A stretch of DNA of 64,000 bases from Eupeodes corollae. Its lineage: Eukaryota; Arthropoda; Insecta; Diptera; Syrphidae. Shown piece after piece: positions 13,101 to 24,379 of this stretch. Under the pieces are notes generated by a model that worked only from the letters and a program-made list of their open reading frames with translations, was not told where the DNA came from and searched no databases. The stretch's first letter is position 1; each line of letters starts with the position of its first letter. The translations under genes and the position numbers were made by a program. Location: the NCBI RefSeq assembly GCF_945859685.1, contig NC_079149.1:116285575-116349574 (forward strand), in the 5' to 3' direction.

Positions 13101-13752
13101 TTTGTATTTCTGTATAAATAAACGTTGATTGAATTTTGATTTCTACCTTAAGTGAAAACTTGCATTGGTGTTGTTAATATAAATTTGTATATTTGGTAGA
13201 TAAAAATGAACTTTCAGAACAATTAAATGATGTGAAGATTAGAAATGGTATGTTATTGTACCAAGTTTGTCCTGTCAGCAAATTGTACGTAGGGTTTTCT
13301 GTTAACCGAAGAATTCATGCTAGTCTATTACTTAAAACATCGTATCTTCACTCGGGGCTAAGAAAATCAAAGACTAATTGATGAATAGCTTTCCATCCTC
13401 AAATTTTTTAACTGTATTTGGGCATTATAATTAAAAATGGACTTCGTAAACTGATTGTGCTCTAGAGCCGTTATAAATGGTGTTTTGTGTGCTGGAAGAT
13501 TTACATATATTTACAATTTTAATTGTAATTGTGTTATTTCTCGAAGAAGTTATTACTATTATTCATCGAGATTCTGGGACTAAGCATTTTAAGACTTATT
13601 TCATATAATATTATATCTAAGCTGATATTTTAAAATCAAGATCGAATTAAGAATTATCTGGAAATATTGCTATCAACTTGCGAATTGGCCAATAAACATT
13701 TCATTGAAGTGCAGAAACGTGGCTGATATCGTTTTTCATAGTGAATGATATC
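13101..13752. other. AT-rich non-coding stretch
   Basis: Nothing recognisable. A short open frame near 13193-13381 has no family resemblance. Confidence 0.5.
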
Positions 13753-14071
13753 TAGGGGAAACTGGGGCACATTTGACACTTAATTTTTAAAAGTCTGTTT
13801 TTCCGAAGATTATATATGAATTCCAATCCTTTTTTATTTATATGCATTGACTATTCTAGATAAGACTCACAGATACATTTTACTGTTATAACAAATGCAT
13901 CATTTTTTTAAAATTTGTTTAAAAAAAAAGTCATTTTGTCAAAAGTGCCCCGGACATGGGGAACCTTTGACTTTACGCGGGGAACATTTGACAATTGCAG
14001 TTTTATCTCATGATCGTATGCATAAAAAGGATTAGCGGGTGTATGAATGGAAAGAAAAGTCAAAAATTGTT

Positions 14072-14688
14072 TTAACGATTTATTTTAACAATATAAAAAA
14101 CATAAATAAATAAATAAGGGTCAAATGAATATTGTGCATAAATTTGTTGAAGGTTTTGAAAGAAATTATCAACGGCTGATTTTGTAAATCCTTTTAGTCT
14201 GGCTAGGCTCATAGTTTCGGGCTTACGTAGCGAGAGTTCAGAATTTCGTTTAAAAATCCGTAAAGCCAATCATCTCCTACTTTTTTTGAAATTTCCCAAG
14301 TTGGTGGGCAGCTAATATTGTTAGGCTTAATAAAGTTATACACAAATTTCTTGAAAGAATCGTTTGACAAGCCGTACGCGTGAAAAGAGCATTTTTTCAC
14401 ATATTCTACCAGTTCTTTTTTTTGCAGCTTGGTAAGGGTTTGTCGCGGCGTATATTTCGATTGAAAAATGAAACCTTCGTCAGGGCTACTTTCATTATCC
14501 GAATTTGACCAATCTTTTAAGGGATCCTGTTTTTTCATTCGCATAATCAATGTGGTTCTATTTATCCCATATTTTTCAGCAGCTGATGTTTGCGTTTCAA
14601 GTTTTTTCCGTATGTCTGCAATAGCCCTCTTCACCTTTTCTTTGTCGATTGCAATCCTATTTGTCTTTCTCTTGTAGTTTCTCACCAT
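14072..14688 (-). pseudogene. Pogo-like transposase N-terminal (DNA-binding) part, frameshifted
   Basis: The start at 14688 (MVRNYKRKT...) is preferred over an upstream in-frame ATG at 14757 because homologous pogo-type proteins begin this way. Residues 1-50 form a pipsqueak-type helix-turn-helix (KVKRAIADIRK ... SAAEKYGINRTTL). An acidic linker and a CENP-B-type HTH follow (LTKLQKKELVEYVKKC ... DDWLYGFL ... ELSLRKPETMSLARLKGF). A single-base loss in an A/T run near 14247-14256 shifts the frame inside the CENP-B domain, so the first frame ends at 14209 and the second, still family-like, continues to 14072. Similarity stops about 35 residues later, just where the DDE domain should begin; that domain (usually 200 or more residues) is absent. 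Three copies of the terminal motif lie 60-140 bp upstream of the start. The 160-residue product of the first frame would keep the psq domain and most of the second HTH. Confidence 0.85.
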
Positions 14689-14748
14689 TTCTTCAAAATA
14701 AACATGAAAACAAAATAAAACACAAATATAAGCATAACAAATCATGTT

Positions 14749-14826
14749 GGGGCACATTTAACAAATGTCAAATGTACCCCTTCTATTAGTCAAATGTGCC
14801 CCCTTTGCAAAAGTCAAAGGTGCCCC
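14749..14826. promoter_or_regulatory. Cluster of four transposon-end motifs upstream of the pogo-like gene
   Basis: Four copies of the motif found in the element's inverted ends (GGGGCACATTTAAC at 14749; reverse-oriented GTCAAATGTACCCC at 14767, GTCAAATGTGCCCC at 14789, GTCAAAGGTGCCCC at 14813). They lie just upstream of the start codon at 14688. Transposases bind such repeats, so this looks like a promoter-proximal binding cluster; autoregulation is inference. Confidence 0.55.
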
Positions 14827-15196
14827 AAAGGTTTTTCATAACATTTGTGATGTTTTTTTTATATTAATGTTTTGATTTAACAAAATTGGCTTTAAAATAT
14901 TAATAATTTAGGAACAATGCTATCATAATATTAATTCACAATAACAAAAACTTTTTTATTTTGTTCACAAATCTCTTACAAACCTGTAGTCAAAAATTAC
15001 ATCAAAAATCCCGAAATCACAAAAACACGTGTTACTCGATGACGAGTTGGAGCAAAACTGCCGAAGTTTATAACGTTTCTTTATATTAATTGAGGCTTCG
15101 TTCACTATCCCAACTTTTCTTCTTAAAGGATGTGTTCACACCGAAAATCACAAAGTCAAATGTGCCCCGGCGTCAAATGTGCTCCAGTTTACCCTA

Positions 15197-17061
15197 CTTT
15201 AGTTTCGAAGAATTTACTGTTAAAATTTGTGTATGTTCACAGTCACCACAATTTTAATATTTGAACATTATTAGGCACATCTAGACAGACGTGAAAGACG
15301 TTTAGGGAAATAATAAGAAACATTTCAAGAAATTAACACAAATCACTTTTAAGTAGCAAACCCATGAATTCAATTGTTTTTAAAATCCAATATTCGAGTA
15401 TTCATTTAATTTCACATCGTTTAAATTCCGTTCTCAAATCACTATTTAAAATATCAAATGATTTTTATAATTCCCGTAAATCATTAAACTGATCCATATT
15501 TTTTTTGTTGAGGCTTAAGAAAAATCAATTATGAATCGATTTCAATTTTCCAGAGGACTTTTTTAAAAGCACTATTTTTTTTAATACCGCAAAACTCATT
15601 TGTTGCAATAACACAACCATTTCAAATAAGTGTTATGGTTGTGATTGTTGTGGTTGTTGTTTTTTATTTTTTTATTTCAAAGGAAAATGTCATATAACTC
15701 AATTAGGATATCAATAAAAGTTATTATACACCTTTTCCCAAACATACATACATAGCTTTTGCAATATCTTGTACATAATGAAATTCCACATTGTAGAAAG
15801 GTATGTTCTGTACATATGGATATAATCGTTATATAAAGTTCCAACTCCATTTTGGCTTCCCATCAGTTGAACTTAACACCCACGAGTAATCAATATTCGA
15901 TAGCATCGTGCCATGCCATGCCATACCATCGAGTCAAACCAGACCCAAACCCAGATCCAGATCAAGACCCAAGCCAGGACATGAGGGTGCGATGGAAATG
16001 TGCGAATGAAAATGAAAATGAATGAAGGTAAATTGAAGTGAAGTGAATGCCTCACCTGTTGTGGAACATCAGTAATGGATGATTATTATTTCATTATCCT
16101 CAGAGCCACTATGATGCCTCTGTCGATAAAGAATGCTACTTTGGAATTGCTCTGGTTGATGTGTCAGATATCGTTAGGGTGATTATATTATTTGTACCAT
16201 CATGTGGATACATATCTATCTATATGTATTTACATCGAGTGCTTGTCCTAGCAGAAATTAATATTCAATGAGCTTGTTTCCAGAAGTACCTACCTAGGTA
16301 TGTAGTATACTACTTTAGTACATAGTACTTATATTAATCTATACACATAATGCTTTAGGGCTTTAACACAAGCATAGCACAACAACAACAGCAAATATAT
16401 AAAAACACATTGCAAAAATTAAAATGTAATGAATTTTTGTATTTTCATTTATATTTTGGACAAACAAACAGAATTGAAATAGAAAGAATCATGAGAGTGT
16501 CCTTTTTTGTTGTTGTTCCGTAAATCACATGATATAAATATGTAAATCAAGATAGCACAGAGTAATTAATGGATTATTAAAAATTAAAAATAACGTGAAT
16601 ATGCAAAAATGAAATAATGTTTTATTAATATCATCATCATGTTCGGATATAATTGACAATAATGATAAAATTCAAAAAAAGAGGCCAAAGGTTTTGAAGG
16701 TAAATAATTGAATAGGTAGGTCTTTAATAATAAATATTTCGGATGATTTTGATGATTTTTTTTTCAGAGGACGAGCTCTTATAATAATATTGTTGACATT
16801 TAAAAGAATGTGTAGGTATCATAATTATCATTAACTGAGCAATGAAATCCAATTAGCTGCATGCTTTCCCTGGAAAACTTTAATATACGTACGTTTTTCA
16901 AATTAAATTTTATTTGTTAAACTTGTACTACAAATGATAAACTTGTATGATTATTCTATAAATATATTTTACAGCAATTTTGAATCTGTCCATTACGGCA
17001 CAGTTGATTTTTTAAAAGAAAGTTTAAAAAACCACATTAAATCCAAAAAAATTCATGAAAT
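15197..17061. other. Non-coding stretch with cryptic simple sequence
   Basis: No gene seen. 15899-16035 is a run of short, slipped simple repeats (GCCATGCCATGCC; GACCC/CCAGAT; GAAAATGAAAATGAATGAA; GAAGTGAAGTGAA). Palindromes TACCTAGGTA and GTAGTATACTAC occur near 16290-16312. Confidence 0.5.
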
Positions 17062-17591
17062 CATTATTTGAGTCAATAGTACGGTCCATATAATTTAATG
17101 GTTGAAGATTATTTCACGTAAATTTTGACCTTGACTGCGCCTCAAATGGTCCATCCGTTAAGTCCAATTTTGGAATACACTTTCCAACAATTCACCTCTC
17201 AAAAAGTCCATTGTGCTGTGTAACATGAGGCACCGTCTTGTTAAAACCACATGTCATGCAAGTCAAGCTCTTGCATTTTGGGTTAAAAAAAACTGGATAT
17301 CATCTCTCGGTAGCGCTCCCCATTCACATTTACGTTACGATTAGCATCATCTTTGAAGAAGTACGGTCCAATGATAGCACCAGCCCATAAACCGCACCAC
17401 ACTGTGTTTTTTGTGGATGGATTGGTAGCTCTTGCAATGTTTCTGGCTAATATTCAATCCAAAATCAAAAATTCTGCTTATTTACGATACAAAAATGAGC
17501 TTCGTCACTGAACACAATTTTTCTGTGATGAACTTTCTTGATAATAAAATTGAATAATTTGCAAGCGTTGTTCGTTTTTAAGACGATTCAT
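17062..17591 (-). pseudogene. Mariner/Tc1-type transposase, internally deleted and decayed
   Basis: Reading from ATG at 17591, the first 18 residues (MNRLKNEQRLQIIQFYYQ) match the start of a widespread insect mariner-like transposase. The sequence then jumps directly to the catalytic region, losing roughly 140 residues. RKIVFSDEAHF carries the first catalytic Asp, followed by NKQNF, LQELPIHPQK, and WCGLWAGAIIGPYFFKDDAN with NVNGERYREMI. QELDLHDMWF and QDGASCYTAQ then carry the second Asp. A further deletion removes the segment with the third acidic residue; the remainder (GAVKVKIYV) is out of phase. Several in-frame stops and at least two frameshifts are present. Terminal inverted repeats could not be identified with confidence. 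Non-functional. Confidence 0.85.
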
Positions 17592-20460
17592 GATTAAATT
17601 ATTGACCAAACTGAAGATGTTTGACAGTGAAAAGAATAACGAATTGTTCGTCAACTGTTTAAACCACTGTTACCAAAAAGATAATAGCTAAAAAATTAAC
17701 CTTTGAAAGAAGATGAAAACATTTTACTAACGCTTGAACGCACCGCGATGCCAAGTAATAATTTCCCATTATTGTCTTTTAAAACATCACAACTGTTAAA
17801 ATGTTAACCCTTTTCTCGAGTTATTAGAAACTTAAATCCTTAGCAATATTTTGGCAGGATATAATTGTTTGTAAAAAAAAAACTATCAACTAAAGTTTTT
17901 TTTATGAAAATGTAACAAACAACATTTTGCATAATTAGAAATAAATTTAAAATTAGTGTTTTTTTTGTTCACAAGATATTCAACCCGAAAGATAATTTAT
18001 TAAAATTATTTTAAACTGTCAATTCGATTTTTTTCTTAAAATTGTAGAACCCAAAAACATCATTATTTAAAATTAAATATATTGTTTTGAAATTCCTATT
18101 ATAAATACATAAAAACATCAACTGCAGCTTTTGAAAAGTCGTTTTTGCACATCTTCTGCTTTTATGTACAATTGTACACATAATATGTTAACAAATTTAA
18201 CTTATGACCAAGAAAATATGCAAAACCAATTTTCTCTGGTTTTACCTAACCACGATTGAGACGGTTTGATCAATATCTTAGAAATTTGTTACGACTTATA
18301 GTGGCCATACAGCTTCTATATGCACGCAGTAAGTTATAATATTGGTTCTTATTTCCCACTAAAACAGAATAAGATACTAAAATCCAATTTTTAGACAACC
18401 AACTGATTCAAAAAATATTAATAAATAGATAAAACAATTGCTCTTAAAACCAATGAACACTTTGATATGCGCCATCTAATAAAAAAAGGATATTTTCAAA
18501 GAATTTAACAGATTGAAGTAAATAGAAAAAGTTGTTGAAAAGGCTAACTATCAAAACCTCTGAATTTAAACCAAATCCTTTATTTCAAATCTACTACCAA
18601 CCAAAATGCCCAAAATCCTTTAAAAGATAGATCTAAGTAAATATTAAAGTCAATTGCACATAAAATATACATATTTTTATCGAAAAAAAAACATCTTCCC
18701 TAATAACATTTCAATTTGGTTTGTTAAGCATTTGACATATTTGACATGTGCCCCTCCCTCATTGAATTCGTATATACGCTCACATACATTTTTGGAAGGA
18801 ATTATTTTGCTGACTCACTTACACCTTTCTTTTTTATTTATTTTCTTACCAAAACACTCAGCAGCTGTTAGTTGTTAGTGTCAGACTTTATCAGAAAGGT
18901 GTGCGCTGTCTAGCTCGAGGGCACACACATATCCAATGCCAAATGAATGAATCCTTATTCGGAACTCGAAGAACTGCCATCAGATAAGAACACCCCTAAC
19001 ATTTGTTTTTTTTTTGTTTTTGGTGTTTAATGTGGAACCACGAGCCAAAGCCAACAAAAAAGATACAAGCAACAATAATGACTGTCCATTTCAGAAATGA
19101 GTTGCAGTTGGTTCATTATAAAGAAACAACATCAAAAACAGTGACATAAAGCAAACATCTGCATTTGAATAGGTGGTCTTTGGTTCGTCTTAATCAAAAT
19201 TGATTTCGACTGTCATTAAGTTGACTTTAATTCGATAATGAAAATGTATTTGATTTGTGTTATCGTAACCTTAAAAAACAACCTAACAAACGAATCCTTT
19301 TTCTGGTAAACAAAATTTCAAATCTGTTTTCGAAAAATGTTCAATCGTGACCAAAAAAACAACTTCTTCAAATGCATAATGGGATTCTGAATTAACCACT
19401 TTAATTTTGTTTTCCCTTTTTAATTTGACGATTAATTCAATTTAAATTTTATTTCCATACAAATAAATGAGTTCTCGCTTATCTAACAAATAAATCACAT
19501 CAAAATCTCCTTGACTAACAAAGTAAAACAAATAATTTTATTTGCATACACACACTTCACATATTTGCAAGGTCCTTGAAACCTTTTGTATAATATTCTC
19601 AAAGCAAAAATGTGTGTAAGTTCTGTTTTTACGCTGGCTTTTTCTGTGTGTTTCGGGAAATTAATTCTCCTCGTATTCAAACACATTTATTGTTGTTAGC
19701 TATGCAAAATATAAAAAATAACAACAATAACAAAAACAACAAGAACAAAAAACGATGAAAAATATGTGTTCAAAATATTTGCCCATAAATAAAAGAAAAA
19801 TATATTAATACAGCAAGGGCTTGGATTTTACAGCCAATTCAAACAAATAAAGCAACATATTAACTCATGTTTACGAGTTGAGAGTCCTTGCGTTTTCGAG
19901 TGGGGATTTAAAATTTATATTCATGCCAAAAGTGTAATGGCATAAAGGGGACAGGAGGTATGTATATTGTATATACCTACCTACCTAGTGGTTTGTATAA
20001 ATATTGCAATTCAAATGCGTTTTTTCTTCTTAATGTTTTTCTTTTTTTATTTTAATTAATTTGGGCTGCTTTTTGTATGCTAAAAAGTATAACTGCACGC
20101 GATATTAATGTGATGATAAAAATTCTTTTAATTTTTTTTAATGGAGCTGATTGAAGCAGAATGAGGGAAAAAGTGTTTTTATAACAAGACTTAAGGATAA
20201 TTTTTACGGTACCTATCTAATTAATGACAAAATAATTTGCAGACGTTATAAATTTGTTTAACTTTGATGTCAGCTGATTCGTCATGTGACTATGAATGGT
20301 AAATTAATTTTAAGGGATGTTGAGTCACCATATATTTATGTTTGTACTGTACAATGAACAGGGTTAAATTATTTGTCCATTTAGCTTTAAGTTTTTAATT
20401 TAAGTATCCTTAAAATGTGTTTAGAAAAATGTATAATTACAATAAGTAAATTAGTACACA
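17592..20460. other. AT-rich non-coding stretch
   Basis: No gene recognised. A fragment near 18020-18050 (ACTGTCAATTCGATTTTTTTC) resembles the F1 internal unit but is too short to call. Confidence 0.5.
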
Positions 20461-20779
20461 ACGTAGTACCCGTAGCATGTGCGATGGTTAGTGCGTTGGA
20501 CTGTCATGCAAGAGGTCTTGGGTTCAATCCCTGCCTGTGCCACCTTAATTAAAAAAAAAAAAAATTCGCGGGTACTGCCTCTTGCGAGGAATTGACAAAT
20601 CCTTCAAGAGTAGTTCTTGTCATGAAAAAGTGCTTTCTCAAACTAGCCGTTCAGATTCGGCCTAAAATTGTAGGTCCCTTCCATTCCTGACAACAGTACT
20701 CGCACACAGGAATGGTTGAGAGTTGTAAGTTACTAGGCCCTGGTTCACAACGGACTGTTGCCCACCCCATTTGATTTTG
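20461..20779 (+). repeat. tRNA-derived SINE, copy 2 (best preserved)
   Basis: The head keeps both RNA polymerase III internal promoter boxes: box A around 20484-20496 (TGGTTAGTGCGTTGG) and box B around 20516-20530 (GGGTTCAATCCC), followed by a tRNA-like CCTGTGCCACC. An A-run of 14 or so leads into the body shared with the other copies (CTCTTGCGAGGAATTGACAA, AAAGTGCTTTCTCAAAC, CTCGCACACAGGAATGG, CTGGTTCACAACGGACTGTT). A probable target duplication flanks it: AAATTAGTACACA at 20448-20460 and AAATTAGTAAACA at 20780-20792 (12 of 13). That fits LINE-mediated insertion. Confidence 0.85.
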
Positions 20780-20792
20780 AAATTAGTAAACA

Positions 20793-21640
20793 TAAATCAA
20801 TTTCATTAGACTCAATTTAAAAATGTACACTGCATGATTGCCGTAATTCGGGGCGATATAGATTGTGGCAAATCTGAGCAAATAAATTTGGAGGCGTCCA
20901 GTATTGGAATTAGATTCAACTTCCTGTAGGAAATTATTCGGCTTTCTGAATTTGAAAGGAATATCTTGAAGAAAGCTTTTAATCAAAATTTTGTTTCGAA
21001 AATTGAGATTTTAGATTTGAAATAAATTTTTAAAAGGCCTTTTTTTATCATATTAAAACAATGTATGAATGGTTAAGAAAATTGCAGTCGTGTATAATTT
21101 TTTTTTAATTTTTAAACAGTTTCCTTTTAGAATAATGTACAAATCTATAGTTATTGAATTTCTTGCGTGTTTAAGCAGGGAAAATTAATAAAATTGTAGA
21201 AGGCAAAAGTAAATATTTGGGGACGTCATCGTCTACAGAAAAATAATATCTTTCGATTTGAATCCAAGAGCACGATGTTTTTAAATTGTATTTCTCAAAA
21301 ATTTAGTAAATATTATAAAAATAGTGGGTTGGGCGAAAATACTGTATGGATCAAAATACTGGATTTAAATATTGTACCTAAACAAAATACTAAATTTTAA
21401 AATACTGCATGTACAACAACATTTTGAAATACAGAATTTTGAAAAAAAATAACACTTTTTTTAAGAAATCATCATGAATAACATATGCACCAAACTGATT
21501 GATCTGTCAAAACCATCCAGGATTGCACAGTACAACAAACTACAATATTTTGACAATACAGAATTTTGAGATGCTGTACTTGAAATACAGTATTGTAACC
21601 ATACAGTATCATACAGAATTTTGACCTAACAGTATTTTAA
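20793..21640. other. AT-rich non-coding stretch
   Basis: No gene seen. 21330-21630 repeats ATACAGTATT/AATACTGTA-like words (AAAATACTG, TACAGAATTTTGA) many times in both orientations, a degenerate short repeat field. Confidence 0.45.
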
Positions 21641-22007
21641 AACAAGACCCTTATCATCCCCGTCCTGCTATACGGTGCAGAAGCATATGGCAAAAGCTGA
21701 TGAAAGCACTTTGGGTCGGTTCGAGAGAAAAGTTCTTCGTGTGATCTACGGTCCCGTATGCATCGAAGGGGAGTGGAGGAGAAGATGGGACGACGAGCTG
21801 TGCGGACTAAGATGGCTGGGTCACGTAGAGTGCATGGAAACCACACCCATAGGACAGCGCAGTAGTGGAAGACCGCGGACCAGGTGGTGCGCACAAGTGA
21901 AAAGTGACCTTAACCAACTTGGAGCACGAAACTGGAGACATCTAGCAAGAGACTGAGTTAGATGGAGAAGTTTGTTGGGTGAGGGACAAGTTCACACAAG
22001 ACTGTAG
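21641..22007 (+). pseudogene. Non-LTR retrotransposon reverse-transcriptase C-terminal tail
   Basis: The piece starts in one frame with TLIIPVLLYGAEA. It loses a few residues (frameshift near 21690) and continues as KADESTLGRFERKVLRVIYG, then GEWRRRWDDEL, LRWLGHVECME, RSSGRPRTRWCAQV and LGARNWRHLARD. This is the conserved region downstream of the polymerase core in RTE-like insect LINEs (often annotated endonuclease-reverse transcriptase). A TGA at 21954 interrupts the frame, which otherwise continues RWRSLLGEGQVHTRL to a TAG at 22005-22007, the usual end of such proteins. Only the last 120 or so residues survive, as expected of 5'-truncated LINE insertion. Its GC content is well above the neighbourhood. 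The exact clade is uncertain. Confidence 0.85.
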
Positions 22008-24379
22008 ATTTAAAAACAAAACTTACTTGTCGAAGACAATTTTCTATAAGATAAAACTAGTTTGAAACCAATATTTTCAATTTTGTTGTTGTTTTTTTTT
22101 TTCAATTTTTTTGATTCATAAAAAACATTTAATAATTGTTTATAAAAATTTTAGTAAAAAAATTCTCAACGATTTTCGATTTTTTTTTTTAATTTAGAGA
22201 TTTGTTTTGAGCAATACAATGAAGTTTATTGTTGTTAAGATACATTTATATTACAGTTTCTTTTTAAACAATTTCTTTTGATGAATTTTTGAATAGAAAA
22301 AAAAAACAAGTCCAGAAACATTTTTTGTTTTAATTTGTAGAATTTAGAAACAAATACATTATAAAGTCCACGAAACACCTATGACAATTTCGAAAATCTT
22401 CAATTACAATAAAATAGAAAACACAATTACTCGTACCAATTATGGGAAACATATAATAGAATTAAATCGATTTTATAGGAAAATCATTTAAAAAGATAAA
22501 TATTTTTTAAATATAATTTGATAACAATAACTTCATGAATTAATTTAAAAAACATAAATTTTTAAAAAATATACACTTCCTAGATATAAATTGTTCAAAA
22601 ACATTTTGAATGAATCTAAAAATGATCAAATTGTTAGATAAGAAATCTGTGAAATGAAAGTTTTTAATTAATTAATTTTTGTGTTATCTTCGGAAGGTGT
22701 TGTTGACAATCACAAAGAAAACCAAGACATGTAAAATGATATACATAAATTATGTATATCATTTTTTTTTAACTAAGAAATAGATGCCATTTTCACTCAA
22801 CATCAATGTTTAATTTAATACCTAAGGATATAGTCTTTTTTTCTACTCAAACGAATTATATCAACTTTTGGGTTCATTACATTCATTAGCTTAAACACAA
22901 ATATAACAAATGAACTTAATGAACAAGTCATCCGAAAAATAATTCCATAATTATTAATTTAGTTTTGCCTACCAAAAAACTCAAAATATTCTTGAATATT
23001 AAGATAACTAAAATCCTTTCGACAGACAACACAGACACAAATATTTATTTAAATAAATTATTCCAGTCGATATATATGAACCTTTATAGCTTGAAAAAAA
23101 AATACTTATTTTATTTACTACATAAACAAAAACCCTTTTTGTAGAATAAGTGGTGAGGAAGGTCCTTCTTTAAAAAAGCAACAAATCTCTCGAAAAACCT
23201 TCAATTAGTATACAAAACAAAAAAACAACACAGAATAAAAAAAATGCAGAAAAAACATGAATAATTTCAAAACAAATATGTATAGAATTCACAGTCGTTA
23301 AAAAAAAAAAAACCGAAACCGAATGAACAGCTTAAAGAACATTTACCATCATCATAGTCTCTGCAAAATTCTACAACTCTAAATGAAGCGATTATAACCT
23401 TTTTAGCGTGCAAATGAATTGCCTCTCTTAGCCTATTCAGTAATTTTTGCTTTCTTTCGAATCAGCACGTCTTCTCTCATTTTTACTTTGCGCCCGCAAT
23501 TTTTCAATTGCATACTTGATGATTCTTATGTATATTTCGAATAAGCTCAAGTAAAAGAAGAAATGAAAGAAAAGATTAGGGCTTTCAACCCTTCTTTAAA
23601 AAAAAATGTTTTGTAACTTTATGTACCTACGACTTAGGATGTAAGTGTGTTTGTGTACTTATAAATGTTTAAATGTTGATTTTTTCTGAATATGAATGTG
23701 TAAGAAAATTAAATTAAACTTCGTTACAAAAAAACGTCATATACTCGTATATACCTCTTGAAACTCTGAGATTTACTTTTATGTAAACTTTGTGGGGGAA
23801 GAAAAGATAAATGAATGTTTGTAAAGAAGAATAAGGAAGTAGGTAATATTGGCTAAGGGGTGATTCATTATAAGAAAAAGAATTTAAAAGGTATCCGGTT
23901 TATATAAGGATGTATGTATGTATGTAGGTCGTAGGTAAGCTTTAAAAAGTAAAACTTTAACTTAAGTTAGGTGTTGGGTTTATGAGAGTGAAAGATCAAG
24001 GTTAATCATTTTATAGTTTTTTAACTGAAAATATTCTTTTAAAGTCCTTAGGGGTAGAGGAGTCTTTTTTAGTATTTTTTTCTTTTTTAATTTTTTGATA
24101 ACCTAAAACTTTTTTTTAATGTCGATTGGATTATTTAACTATTATTGCCACTTAAACCCAATACCATTTTTCAGATAAATGATTAAAGGAAATTAAGCTT
24201 ATAGTGTTCTCCTTAAAGGTGATAATACAACAACAACTCGATCATCAAATTTGTTGTTGACAATATTTAGTTCGTTCATTAAAAAAACTTTCTACTCACA
24301 CTAACTGTGCTAAGCTTATGAAGCTGACATTCCACATAGTAATGCACCAAATGTTTATTGACATATCGAGTTTTTAAAA
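22008..24379. other. Very AT-rich non-coding stretch
   Basis: No gene. 22028-22080 matches one F1 internal unit (ATAAGATAAAACTAGTTTGA, then CCAATATTTT). A perfect palindrome lies at 22733-22765 and a short TATG repeat at 23911-23926. Confidence 0.5.
22733..22765. repeat. Perfect 33-bp palindrome
   Basis: Two 16-base arms (AAAATGATATACATAA and its exact reverse complement) are separated by a single A. Confidence 0.85.

Larger units (their letters stand above)
13755..15194. mobile_element. Pogo-like DNA transposon with intact ends, catalytic region lost
   Basis: The element is bounded by TA dinucleotides (13753-13754 and 15195-15196), the target duplication typical of Tc1/mariner/pogo transposons. 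The ends are inverted repeats: left begins GGGGAAACTGGGGCACATTT, right (reverse complement) begins GGGTAAACTGGAGCACATTT, so 21 of the outer 23 bases match. The motif GGGGCACATTTGAC or a close variant occurs ten times in either orientation: 13764, 13938, 13958, 13979, 14749, 14767, 14789, 14813, 15155 and 15172. The 1440-bp body carries one minus-strand gene for psq-type and CENP-B-type DNA-binding domains (14072-14688) and no DDE catalytic domain. It is a deletion derivative that could only move with help from a full-length relative. Confidence 0.9.

Noticed and set aside
16999..17709. Possible terminal inverted repeats of the mariner relic (GTTGATTTTTTA / GTTAATTTTTTA)
   Set aside because: The words are AT-rich and short, with no TA duplication at a convincing position.
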